In this document: positions 17,062 through 26,060 of the stretch, in pieces
Layout: each line of letters starts with the position of its first letter
Numbering within the stretch: the first letter of the stretch is position 1
Assembly: GCF_013215705.1 (NCBI RefSeq)
Contig: NZ_JABSQR010000004.1
Location: forward strand, 62,001 to 126,000
DNA from: Moritella sp.
GTDB taxonomy: Bacteria > Pseudomonadota > Gammaproteobacteria > Enterobacterales > Moritellaceae
Length of the DNA stretch: 64,000 nt
Direction of reading: 5' to 3'
Notes under the pieces: model-generated
What the model was told of the DNA's origin: nothing
The model's input: only the letters and a program-made list of their open reading frames with translations
Database searches by the model: none
Program-made: the position numbers and the translations under genes

Positions 17062-18930
17062 TTATTGTGCCTGAATGTTGAGGATCACACCCGACGTTGA
17101 ACCATAACCGCGAACATCAATCTTCCAATGTCCAGCCTTTGGATTATCAATCACACAGGTTTCAATATTACCCGGTGTGTTGGAGATGCAATCCGATTTA
17201 GAGAATAATGATTTATCCTCATGTTTTACATAAAGATCGGCATTACCCGTTCCACCAGCCAATGTCACAATAAGACGCGTGTACCCTTCACCTAATTTTT
17301 GTTTAAAAGTAGCGGGCCTGAAAAAACTTGTCGATATATTTTCTTCTGTTCTATCAATGGCGCTGACCGGTGGTTTCGTGACACTACATTTGCTGCCATC
17401 GCTCACATCGGCAACAACGCCGACCGCGGTTAACGAAGCTTGTACATCATCGACGTTATAATCCAAGTCACAAGCCGCATCCATCACCCCGTTACCGGCA
17501 TCATTCCAATTACTATTTGACGTCCAGTAATGTTGATTGGCCGCGGCGTATAATACAAATGCTTTTTGGGTATCCCAGCCAGCAGTTGTCGCGAGATTAT
17601 AAAACGCTTTGTTATATACGCCAGAGCTATGATGGACATCCATATTAAAACGATAATCAGCTTGGTTATCTATCGAGCTACCATCCACCGGCGGATGACT
17701 CATCGAACGTAACGCTCCATTGGTTTTTAGTATTTGCCCACCGACCAGCCAATCATTACTGCCGTGCATATAAAACTTTGCCGCTTCACCGGCCATGTCA
17801 GAAAACGATTCATTCAAACCACCGGATTTACCTGAATAAACAAGCCCCGAATGTTGTTCGGTAAAACCATGGCTCACCTCATGTGCCGATACATCTAAAC
17901 TAACCAAAGGATAAAAGATATCAGCACCATCACCGAAAGTCATCGATTCACCATTCCAAAACGCATTCTCATAATTTTTGTCGTAATGAACACGCATGAC
18001 TAATTGCGATGTTAGCGGTGAGACATTAAGCCAGTCTTTGTACATATCAAAAATAATACCACCAAAATAATGCGCATCATTGAGTGGTGAATAAGCACCA
18101 TTAATTGATTTAACTGTATTTTCAGGACAGGTAAAGCTAAACGCATCTGACCCTTCAGTGCCGTGATTTAAGTTAACAGTTTTAACCTGTGCATTGTTCA
18201 TCACACAGATATCACCAGCTTGGGATACATTCAGCGCGCTGAAATCAGTGCCATAACGATACGCCCCTGTTTTTTCATTACCACCAGGGCCTGTTGCATC
18301 TGCGGTCTGCAAATTATCATAACTAAGCAGCACTGCACCAGAATGTGCATCGATAATGTAGTAAGGACGTGACGGTTTATCTGCCTGTTGAAAGAAGCTC
18401 ACTTCATATACTAACTTGGCAACACCATCATCCCCCTGCCAAACAGCTAATCGAGACGTTTCATTTTCCGTTACGACCGACCTATTCGCAGCCAACGGAG
18501 ATGCAGGCATACTTAATCGCTTGGTTTGTAGTAGTGCATTTACTGTCGTTATTGATGGCGTGATATCAACAATATCATCCGCAATATTATTTAATATCGC
18601 GCCGTGTGCGCGTTTAAATAACCCCTTGCTAGTACGCGCTATAATAGCTTGTTCGCCAATAACAGGCAGTCCAAAGTAGGTTTGTTGGTAACGGGTAATG
18701 CTATCACCCTTGCTGTTTCGATATGTTTTGATCACACTTAAGCCATCGTTCAATGACAAACCTAAGAGTTGTGCTGGTGCACTCATTAATATCCCCGGTT
18801 CGGCTAACGCAGCGCTTGCCAATTGCTGAATATTATCACGTAGATTCACTCTTTCAGCCGCTATCGCGTTTGCAGAGCCAAGCAGACTAACTGCGACGGC
18901 AGAAAGTATAAATTTTTTATTCATCATCAT
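17062..18930 (-). CDS. Vibriolysin-type M4 metalloprotease with prepro region and PPC domain
   Basis: 622 residues: signal peptide (MMMNKKFILSAVAVSLLGSANAIA), an FTP/PepSY-type propeptide over roughly residues 30-200, a thermolysin-like catalytic domain, and a C-terminal pre-peptidase domain from about residue 530 (TRLIVTLAGGTGNADLYV). The catalytic motif is HEVSH (His350, Glu351, His354) with the third zinc ligand Glu374 in GGLNESFSD. It is a secreted neutral protease related to HapA/vibriolysin, cleaving before large hydrophobic residues. It needs calcium and self-processing of the propeptide. It stands alone on the minus strand. Confidence 0.93.
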   Translation of the reverse strand: MMMNKKFILSAVAVSLLGSANAIAAERVNLRDNIQQLASAALAEPGILMSAPAQLLGLSLNDGLSVIKTYRNSKGDSITRYQQTYFGLPVIGEQAIIARTSKGLFKRAHGAILNNIADDIVDITPSITTVNALLQTKRLSMPASPLAANRSVVTENETSRLAVWQGDDGVAKLVYEVSFFQQADKPSRPYYIIDAHSGAVLLSYDNLQTADATGPGGNEKTGAYRYGTDFSALNVSQAGDICVMNNAQVKTVNLNHGTEGSDAFSFTCPENTVKSINGAYSPLNDAHYFGGIIFDMYKDWLNVSPLTSQLVMRVHYDKNYENAFWNGESMTFGDGADIFYPLVSLDVSAHEVSHGFTEQHSGLVYSGKSGGLNESFSDMAGEAAKFYMHGSNDWLVGGQILKTNGALRSMSHPPVDGSSIDNQADYRFNMDVHHSSGVYNKAFYNLATTAGWDTQKAFVLYAAANQHYWTSNSNWNDAGNGVMDAACDLDYNVDDVQASLTAVGVVADVSDGSKCSVTKPPVSAIDRTEENISTSFFRPATFKQKLGEGYTRLIVTLAGGTGNADLYVKHEDKSLFSKSDCISNTPGNIETCVIDNPKAGHWKIDVRGYGSTSGVILNIQAQ

Positions 18931-19085
18931 ATTAAATCCATTTAATTATGCATGTAGAATAATGAGTACAACATGATTAATAGCTGGCTACGTACTAAAG
19001 TGAGCACTACAAAAGTACCAAAACTTTAATACCTTGATCAGGTATCAATTATTTTCGACTAAATCTAATACCAATCACAATAAAT

Positions 19086-19115
19086 TAATGCCCACCAGTA
19101 AACTGATGGGCATTA
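19086..19115 (-). terminator. Rho-independent-like terminator of the lipoprotein gene
   Basis: TAATGCCCA and TGGGCATTA form a perfect 9-bp stem around 12 nt; on the minus strand it is followed by ATTTATTG. It lies 48 bp beyond the lipoprotein stop. Confidence 0.6.
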
Positions 19116-19162
19116 CATTATTGACTCTTTGATTATGCGATATTAAACACTTTCAACGCTAA

Positions 19163-20971
19163 CTAATCATCATCAGGTACGTTCAATACTGTACTCCATA
19201 AATCCCCCCCCGCGGCATCACCCAGACCTTCAAAGGCGGTACTGCGGCTAAAGACTTTGACGCTATAATCAATACCGTTCGTTTCAATAATCGCGAGATA
19301 ATTATGTGCCGTTTGGGCTAGACTATCGCCATCGATATAATCAATAACAACCTTCACAACATCGTCTTCATGCATTGTCCAAGTCATTGGCACGATAATA
19401 TCATCAGCACCCTCATTATACGTGAATACGCCACTACCATTTTCATTAAATTGATATGTATCAACGTCATCGGCTTGGCTTACCGCATCACTGGTGGTCA
19501 ATGTCATACCGCTGCTAATAAAACCAGTACTGAATGCAGTAAATAATTTACCTGCCTGACAAGATGTTACCGCTTGTTTAAACTCATCGTAACTTCGATA
19601 AGCTAACGGCAGATCAGTCTCATAATTCCGACCTGAGTCAAGATCTTCACACGCGAGGATATCAACAGACAGATCAACATCTGTAAAATTCCAAGTGTAT
19701 ATGGATTGACTGCTATTCGCATATACGCCAAATTTCAAATTGCCCTCTGTATCATCGATAAGCCGCATGAGATAATCAAGTGTCAGCCCATCTCCATAAT
19801 ATAATGCTAAGTTACCATCGTCATTGATTTCCCATATACGATTATACTGCACGCCATTTTGGTAAAAAGGGGCGGTATTATCGAGATTAAAGGTATACAT
19901 TCTCGTTTGATCGGAATCTAGGATGCGTATAATCGAATTACCTGCTAAATCCATTTCGGGTATAAGATCACAGCTTGCTAACTGTGCATTGAAGTCATCA
20001 ATAGATGCACCTGTCGGCGTATAATTAACGACACAATCATCATATTCACCGACCGTCGGATCGAGAGGATCGGCATCTATACTATCTTCAACACCATCAT
20101 CATCATCATCTGGATCTGCATTATTACCAATACCATCACCATCAGTGTCTAACCACTCACTGGCATCATCATCGAGTGCATCAAGTGCATCAGGCACACC
20201 ATCACCATCCGAATCGGTATCGTAATCATCTTCGCTATCGAACACGGCGGCTTGTGTATCAAAATCTTCTTCCGCAGTGGTTCCAACTACAGCTTTAATC
20301 ATGCCGCTGGCTGCTGCGACTTGTTTATTAAAGGTTGAAGTATCAGAATTATCGGCAATAACGACTATAAATTCATTTTCATCATCAGGGAGTATTTGAG
20401 AATTTGCAATGTTCTCTGCCACAAATGTCGCGCTTCCGGTGCCGCTTGCAATGTAATCACTTAAAACATCGGTTTCTTGAATACCAAAATCATAGGCAAC
20501 CTTATCTATCGCTGCTTGTTTTATTGCAGCCAATACTGCGACAGATTCAGTGCCATCGGTGTTTTGTTCAATATAAATATCAACCAATGTCGACAGCGGA
20601 GTAATGTCTGTCTCTCCAGGTGGCGCAGACATTATATAATCGCTTGCGACAGCGCCGTTATCTTCATCGATGGTTTGGCCAAAAATGACTTTTGCATAAA
20701 TCGAATATTGCTCAGGACTTACAATATTCGTGACATCTAATTTAGCAATACCACTATCCCCAGAGAACACCAATGGTTCATTACTATCAAGCTGCTTATC
20801 ACCATCAATATCAAGCCAAACTTGGGCATTTTTCAAATAACCATCAATAACTTTGACAGTATAAAAAACGGATGTAACCGGGTCCTGAATTTCATCACCT
20901 CCACTACCGCAACCAACCAACGCGATAGAGCTGGATAGGCCAAGGGCTACGACTAATAATTTTTTCTTCAT
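19163..20971 (-). CDS. Lipoprotein with acidic calcium-binding (thrombospondin type 3-like) repeats
   Basis: 602 residues from the ATG at 20971, which has AAGGA upstream and begins a lipoprotein signal peptide with lipobox LVGC (Cys21); an upstream frame to 21064 is not needed. Residues of roughly 35-100 resemble a carboxypeptidase-regulatory-like Ig segment (VIDGYLKNAQVWLDIDGD). A middle Asp-rich block (DSDGDGVPDALD, DTDGDGIGNNADPDDDDDG) has the TSP3/EF-hand-like calcium pattern. The C-terminal half has no domain I recognise. It is probably anchored to the outer membrane and surface exposed. No partner gene is evident; the neighbouring M4 protease has its own unit. Confidence 0.8.
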   Translation of the reverse strand: MKKKLLVVALGLSSSIALVGCGSGGDEIQDPVTSVFYTVKVIDGYLKNAQVWLDIDGDKQLDSNEPLVFSGDSGIAKLDVTNIVSPEQYSIYAKVIFGQTIDEDNGAVASDYIMSAPPGETDITPLSTLVDIYIEQNTDGTESVAVLAAIKQAAIDKVAYDFGIQETDVLSDYIASGTGSATFVAENIANSQILPDDENEFIVVIADNSDTSTFNKQVAAASGMIKAVVGTTAEEDFDTQAAVFDSEDDYDTDSDGDGVPDALDALDDDASEWLDTDGDGIGNNADPDDDDDGVEDSIDADPLDPTVGEYDDCVVNYTPTGASIDDFNAQLASCDLIPEMDLAGNSIIRILDSDQTRMYTFNLDNTAPFYQNGVQYNRIWEINDDGNLALYYGDGLTLDYLMRLIDDTEGNLKFGVYANSSQSIYTWNFTDVDLSVDILACEDLDSGRNYETDLPLAYRSYDEFKQAVTSCQAGKLFTAFSTGFISSGMTLTTSDAVSQADDVDTYQFNENGSGVFTYNEGADDIIVPMTWTMHEDDVVKVVIDYIDGDSLAQTAHNYLAIIETNGIDYSVKVFSRSTAFEGLGDAAGGDLWSTVLNVPDDD

Positions 20972-21321
20972 GTTTTTATCCTTAACACTTCCATAACAAG
21001 AGTCAAATACAAACAAGAAAATGGTAAATACGCACAACAAATTAGAGGAACATACCATCAACACATCTTTACTATACTAGACACGGATATAGCGCATCGC
21101 ACAAGATATTGGCAGCGTCAAACACTAAAATATAGCATTTAATGTTAACTAATGGTTAAGTTTAAAGTTAATGCAATGTAAACGCCATTGAATTTGTTAT
21201 ATTTAACAACACCCAAATTGCAGGTTCTAAAATACAGCATGACGTGTTAAATCAGCTGAAAAAAACTTAAAAAAAAACCGCTATCAAAGCGGGTTTCATT
21301 GTCATTTTAATTTAAACATGA
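20972..21321. other. Gene-free stretch between lipoprotein and ackA
   Basis: AT-rich promoter region of the lipoprotein gene (minus) on the left and the ackA terminator on the right. Nothing else is recognisable. Confidence 0.6.
21271..21296 (-). terminator. Rho-independent terminator of the downstream ackA copy
   Basis: On the minus strand AACCCGCT and AGCGGTTT pair around TTGAT and are followed by a run of T. It lies about 25 bp past the ackA stop. Confidence 0.85.
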
Positions 21322-22509
21322 TTACAGTAGTTCGACTGACTGCTGTGCAATGACAAATTCTTCGTTGGTCGGAATTACCATAGCAACCGGTGTACCAGCT
21401 TCAGTAATTAGTCCAGCATTACCAAATCGAGCCGCTGCATTGGCTTTTTCATCTTCTTTATAACCAAATATCTTCAAATAAGCCAATACTTCGCTACGAA
21501 TTGGCAGCGCATTTTCACCAATACCACCAGTGAAGATAATACCGTCAAGCGATTCAAGTGAGACCATGTATGACGCAATGTATTTAGCAACACGATAAGT
21601 AAATACTTGGAATGCTAATGTCGCGCCTTGGTGGCCCTGTTCCATTGCATCGATAATACCACGACAGTCACTGGTTAAACCTGATACGCCCATAAAGCCT
21701 GAATTAGTATTAAGCTCTTTATAAACTTCATCTTGTGACCAACCTTTGTTCAGTAAGAACTCGATAATGCCTGGGTCTAAATCACCACAACGTGTACCCA
21801 TCATCAAGCCAGCTAACGGGGTAAAGCCCATGCTTGTATCAACACTTTGACCATCACGAATAGCACAGACAGACGCACCATTACCTAAGTGAACAGAAAT
21901 AAAGCTGCTTTCTTCAACCGGCTTATTAATCATTTTAGCGGCTTCGCGGCTAACAAAATAATGGCTGGTGCCGTGGAAACCATAACGACGAATACCATAG
22001 TCTTTGTAAAGCTTATTAGAGATCGTACTAGTAAATGCTTTGGCTGGCATAGTCTGGTGGAATGCCGTATCAAATACTGCGAATTGTGGTAATGATGGGA
22101 AGGCATGCATTGCAGCTTCAATACCTTTTGCACCTGCAGGATTATGCAACGGCGCAAGATCTGAAAGGTCACGAATTTCGCTTAATACCGACTCATCAAT
22201 TCTAATTGTATTGGTAAATTTCTCACCACCGTGCACAATACGATGACCAACAGCCACAATCTGTGACGTTAAGCCTAAGCTTTCGATTAGTGCGACGATA
22301 CGGTTAATCGCCAGCTCGTGATGATTACCTTCACCTGTGATAGCTTCTTCAGACTTCTGTCCTTCATACTTCCAGCTAACAACTGCTTCAGGAAGGCCAA
22401 AACACTCTCCTAATCCATTAAGAACAGCATCACCAGTATTTGAATCGATCAGTGCGAATTTTAACGATGAACTACCAGAGTTGATCACAAGTACAAATGA
22501 GTTAGACAT
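21322..22509 (-). CDS. ackA: Acetate kinase, second copy of a tandem pair
   Basis: 395 residues; the frame could open at 22554, but AGGA upstream and alignment with its tandem twin set the start at 22509 (MSNSFVLVINSGSSSLKF). Acetate kinase signatures are LVINSGSSSLKF, RRYGFHGTSH and the adenosine-binding IIFTGGIGENA. It interconverts acetyl phosphate plus ADP with acetate plus ATP in overflow or mixed-acid metabolism. It differs from the copy at 22797-23984 at about 22 residues by my count. No phosphotransacetylase gene is present in the window. A CRP-like site lies 31-46 bp upstream. Confidence 0.95.
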   Translation of the reverse strand: MSNSFVLVINSGSSSLKFALIDSNTGDAVLNGLGECFGLPEAVVSWKYEGQKSEEAITGEGNHHELAINRIVALIESLGLTSQIVAVGHRIVHGGEKFTNTIRIDESVLSEIRDLSDLAPLHNPAGAKGIEAAMHAFPSLPQFAVFDTAFHQTMPAKAFTSTISNKLYKDYGIRRYGFHGTSHYFVSREAAKMINKPVEESSFISVHLGNGASVCAIRDGQSVDTSMGFTPLAGLMMGTRCGDLDPGIIEFLLNKGWSQDEVYKELNTNSGFMGVSGLTSDCRGIIDAMEQGHQGATLAFQVFTYRVAKYIASYMVSLESLDGIIFTGGIGENALPIRSEVLAYLKIFGYKEDEKANAAARFGNAGLITEAGTPVAMVIPTNEEFVIAQQSVELL

Positions 22510-22539
22510 GTAGGTGTTGTTCCTGTTTATAATTACTAT

Positions 22540-22555
22540 TGTGATTGATATCACT
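22540..22555 (-). promoter_or_regulatory. CRP-like site upstream of the second ackA
   Basis: TGTGA-TTGATA-TCACT matches the CRP consensus TGTGA-N6-TCACA with one mismatch. An equivalent site occurs at the same distance from the other ackA. A further 16-base block shared by both promoters lies at 22631-22646. Confidence 0.55.
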
Positions 22556-22733
22556 TATTGGGTAATACTCATTATTCAATAATTCAATAATCTTTCAACA
22601 AAATTCATCCACAATCAGATAACTGCTCACCATTTCGTTGATCTAAAACAACCGTAACCTCTATTCATTAACAAATTAATAAGATTTAATCTTGTTAAAT
22701 AGCAAATACGCACGATTAATTAACGTCCATAAA

Positions 22734-22762
22734 AAAAGACTCAAACAATGTTTGAGTCTTTT
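22734..22762. terminator. Terminator between the two ackA genes
   Basis: AAAAGACTCAAAC and GTTTGAGTCTTTT form a perfect 13-bp stem with an AAT loop, followed on the minus strand by more T. It ends transcription of the first ackA copy, so the two copies are separate units. Confidence 0.9.
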
Positions 22763-22796
22763 ACAATCACGGTGACGAATTTTAACGATAATAGAA

Positions 22797-23984
22797 CTAG
22801 AGTAGTTCTACTGACTGCTGAGCAATAACAAATTCTTCGTTGGTTGGGATAACCATTACAACAGGCGTACCAGCTTCAGTAATTAGTCCAGCATTACCAA
22901 ATCGAGCCGCTGCATTGGCTTTTTCATCTTCTTTATAACCAAAGATCTTCAAGTAAGCTAATACTTCACGACGAATTGGCAGCGCATTTTCACCAATACC
23001 ACCGGTGAAGATAATACCGTCAAGTGATTCAAGCGATACCATATATGATGCAATGTATTTCGCAACACGGTAAGTAAATACTTGGAATGCTAATGTCGCA
23101 CCTTTATGGCCCTGTTCCATCGCGTCGATAATACCGCGGCAGTCACTGGTTAAACCAGAAACACCCATAAAGCCTGAGTTAGTATTCAGCTCTTTATAAA
23201 CTTCATCTTGTGACCAGCCTTTTTTCAATAAAAATTCGATAATGCCAGGGTCTAAATCACCACAACGTGTACCCATCATCAAGCCAGCTAACGGGGTAAA
23301 GCCCATGCTTGTATCAACACTTTTACCATCACGAATTGCACATACAGATGCACCGTTACCAAGATGAACAGAGATAAAGCTGCTTTCTTCGATAGGCTTA
23401 TTAATCATTTTAGCGGCTTCACGGCTAACGTAATAATGGCTTGTGCCGTGGAAACCATAACGACGAATACCATAATCTGTATAAAGTTTGTTTGAAATCG
23501 CACCGGTAAATGCTTTGGCAGGCATAGTCTGATGGAATGCCGTATCAAATACAGCAAATTGTGGTAATGATGGGAAAGCTTGCATTGCAGCTTCAATGCC
23601 TTTTGCACCAGCAGGGTTATGTAACGGTGCAAGATCTGACAGGTTACGAATTTCGTTTAACACTGATTCATCAATTTTTACTGTGCTGGTGAATTTCTCT
23701 CCACCATGAACAATACGATGGCCAACAGCAACAAGCTGTGACGTTAGCCCTAGCGTTTCGATGAGTGCAACAATGCGCTTAATCGCCAGCTCGTGATGAT
23801 TACCCTCACCAGTGATAGCTTCTTCGGACTTCTGTCCTTCATATTTCCAGCTAATTACCGCTTCAGGAAGGCCAAAACACTCTCCTAATCCACTAAGAAC
23901 AGCATCACCGGTGTTTGAATCGATAACCGCGAATTTTAAAGATGAGCTACCAGAGTTGATCACTAGTACAAATGAGTTAGACAT
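22797..23984 (-). CDS. ackA: Acetate kinase, first copy of a tandem pair
   Basis: 395 residues, the same length as its neighbour and nearly identical, with LVINSGSSSLKF, RRYGFHGTSH and TGGIGENA all intact. Both copies therefore look catalytically competent. It makes ATP from acetyl phosphate or, in reverse, activates acetate. Substitutions are mostly conservative and scattered, with a few Lys/Gln/Asn exchanges at the surface. It has its own promoter region, a CRP-like site at 24015-24030, and its own terminator at 22734-22762. Confidence 0.95.
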   Translation of the reverse strand: MSNSFVLVINSGSSSLKFAVIDSNTGDAVLSGLGECFGLPEAVISWKYEGQKSEEAITGEGNHHELAIKRIVALIETLGLTSQLVAVGHRIVHGGEKFTSTVKIDESVLNEIRNLSDLAPLHNPAGAKGIEAAMQAFPSLPQFAVFDTAFHQTMPAKAFTGAISNKLYTDYGIRRYGFHGTSHYYVSREAAKMINKPIEESSFISVHLGNGASVCAIRDGKSVDTSMGFTPLAGLMMGTRCGDLDPGIIEFLLKKGWSQDEVYKELNTNSGFMGVSGLTSDCRGIIDAMEQGHKGATLAFQVFTYRVAKYIASYMVSLESLDGIIFTGGIGENALPIRREVLAYLKIFGYKEDEKANAAARFGNAGLITEAGTPVVMVIPTNEEFVIAQQSVELL

Positions 23985-24014
23985 GTGAATATGATTCCTG
24001 TTTCAGACTATTGT

Positions 24015-24030
24015 TGTGACTTGGGTCACT
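24015..24030 (-). promoter_or_regulatory. CRP-like site upstream of the first ackA
   Basis: TGTGA-CTTGGG-TCACT, 31-46 bp ahead of the ATG, exactly the spacing seen before the other copy. A shared block CATTTCGTTGATCTAA at 24105-24120 (about 121-136 bp upstream) includes an FNR-like TTGAT half-site. Confidence 0.55.
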
Positions 24031-24284
24031 TATAATGTACCTTCTATTATTCAATATTTATTGAATAATTCAACTTAATTTTACATCAAGTTGATTAACA
24101 GCCACATTTCGTTGATCTAAGACAGTTATCCAGCGACTAAAGCCAATAAAGTAGCCTTAATGCCATTTCGTGTGAAATAAAAAACTAGTTTTAACCTTGC
24201 ACTCATTCATATATTTCAGTTTACACACAAAATATAATTTTTTATAATAATTAAAATAGATCGTATTTTACAACAAGGGATCAC

Positions 24285-24893
24285 ATGAAAAAGCTCATAC
24301 TCACCTTATTATTATCAAGTAATGTTTATGCAAGTACAGACATTGCTGATAACTTTTCATATTTTGGTTTTGGTTATAAAGCAACTAACTATTCATCGGA
24401 TGCAATGACACCTTATTTTGGTAAGCAATACCATAACTCAGAAAATAAAGATTTAGCTGGGCTGTATCTTGATGCAAGTGCTAATATCGTTGACGATATA
24501 TTTATTGAAGGTTATGCAGACTTCAGGACTCGATTTAGTTCTGACATAGATACCAAGTCAGCAGGTGTTGGTTATGTGTTTGCACGTTCAGCAACATTTT
24601 CACTACCTGTCTCTTGCGGTGTGGTTAATTATCGTGGTGATAGGCAGGAACGCCCTTCTTTTTCTGAAACTGCAGGTTATTGCAACATTGGTGTAAAATC
24701 TCAAATCGCTAAACATTGGATGGCTGACCTTTCGTACCAATATGAAGCAGTTGAAGAACATAAGAATACTATCGGATTAAAAAATGTTTTCCAACTTGGT
24801 TCAACCTTTGGGCTAGTTGCTGGCCTTGAATATGCGAATAGAACCGACAATGAATTTAGCTATAATTTAGGTATACAGTTCTCGTTTAAATAA
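24285..24893 (+). CDS. Small outer-membrane beta-barrel-like protein, function unknown
   Basis: 202 residues: signal peptide (MKKLILTLLLSSNVYA), then alternating hydrophobic/polar strands such as YFGFGYKATNYSS, DIFIEGYADFRTRF and WMADLSYQYEAVEEH, ending NLGIQFSFK. The aromatic-rich strands and near-terminal Phe point to an eight-stranded outer-membrane barrel. A pair of Cys (in SLPVSCGVVNYRG and AGYCNIG) might form a disulfide. I do not recognise the family. It precedes the LysR gene by 40 bp on the same strand, but a shared transcript is only possible, not shown. Confidence 0.65.
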   Translation: MKKLILTLLLSSNVYASTDIADNFSYFGFGYKATNYSSDAMTPYFGKQYHNSENKDLAGLYLDASANIVDDIFIEGYADFRTRFSSDIDTKSAGVGYVFARSATFSLPVSCGVVNYRGDRQERPSFSETAGYCNIGVKSQIAKHWMADLSYQYEAVEEHKNTIGLKNVFQLGSTFGLVAGLEYANRTDNEFSYNLGIQFSFK

Positions 24894-24933
24894 TTGTAAA
24901 TACGCATCTAATCTAAAGAAACATCTTATAACA

Positions 24934-25881
24934 ATGAAACTAACCCAACTTAATGCCTTTAAAGCTGTAATCGAATGCCAAACAGTAACAGCTGCTGCTG
25001 AACGCCTCTATTTAAGCCAACCCGCCGTCAGCCGCCTTATTGCTGGACTTGAACAACGTATTGGTTTTAAATTATTCATCCGTAAAGGTAACCGCTTAAT
25101 GCTAAGCGATGAAGGCCAGGCATTCTATTTTGAAGTCGCGAAGGTATTTGATGCGATTACAGGTTTGGATAGTGCAGCAGAATCTATACGAACCAACCAT
25201 TTTGGTAGTCTCAATATTGCAACAATGCCATTATTGTCGCATGCTTTTTTACCTCGTATTTTAGCTTCAGTAATCAAACAATCACCACGCATGAAAGTCG
25301 CCGTCAAAACCGAGCGTTCAGAAGGCGTTGTACGACGAGTTCAGAGCCAAACCTGTGATATTGGTTTTGCCTTTATAACTCAAGATTTCCCAGGAGTAAT
25401 GGCACAACAAGTGATCTGTGAATGCGTTTGCTTAATTCCAGCAAAATCTCCATTAGCTAACCTCGCTGCAATAGATATTCAAGATATCGCAGGACAAGTA
25501 CTTATTCGTCATGAAAAGGACTCCACACAGTTAAAAATAGATCGGTTATTACGTCGCTATAACTTAACCACGATTGAATGTGTCGAAGTCTCACTTGCGA
25601 ACACTGCTGCGGCATTAGTACGCGAAGGTGTTGGCATTGCAATCACAGACCCTTTTACTGCGCATATGGCCAGTGAACATGAACAGGTTGTCATGCGACC
25701 ACTAAAATTTTCTTTACCCTTTGAATTCGAGATCTTATACCCTGCATTAAAACCTTTACATCATCATGCCGAACGGTTCGTCGAACAATTTATGTTACAG
25801 GCCGATGAAATGGGTATTTATTTAAATATTGGAGCTATGCGTGACCTAAATGACAGCAAAACCAACCAAGATCACAATTAA
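24934..25881 (+). CDS. LysR family transcriptional regulator, likely regulator of the opine-type module
   Basis: 315 residues with an N-terminal helix-turn-helix (LNAFKAVIECQTVTAAAERLYLSQPAVSRLIAGLEQRIGFKLF, the LysR signature) and a periplasmic-binding-like effector domain from about residue 90. It resembles regulators of the NocR/OccR/LysR branch, where the effector is an opine or amino acid. It lies directly upstream of, and in the same direction as, an opine-dehydrogenase-like gene and a YfcC transporter, with a 180-bp gap that would hold its operator. The effector is inferred, not shown. Confidence 0.85.
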   Translation: MKLTQLNAFKAVIECQTVTAAAERLYLSQPAVSRLIAGLEQRIGFKLFIRKGNRLMLSDEGQAFYFEVAKVFDAITGLDSAAESIRTNHFGSLNIATMPLLSHAFLPRILASVIKQSPRMKVAVKTERSEGVVRRVQSQTCDIGFAFITQDFPGVMAQQVICECVCLIPAKSPLANLAAIDIQDIAGQVLIRHEKDSTQLKIDRLLRRYNLTTIECVEVSLANTAAALVREGVGIAITDPFTAHMASEHEQVVMRPLKFSLPFEFEILYPALKPLHHHAERFVEQFMLQADEMGIYLNIGAMRDLNDSKTNQDHN

Positions 25882-26060
25882 CAGTTACAATCTGGCCATA
25901 ACAAATTTAAATAAATATTAATTTAATCAACACTATAATCAATTAACATTGCAGTGGTATTACATTTTTGCATACAACCAAAACTATTCTACATTGTTCA
26001 AAATAGATGACTATTCCTTACACTGATGACGAAATTTAATCATCATAAAAAGGTATCACT

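Noticed and set aside
21322-23984. The duplicated ackA as a possible assembly error.
   Set aside because: The copies differ at many scattered positions and have different intergenic sequences and terminators, so a true duplication is more likely.
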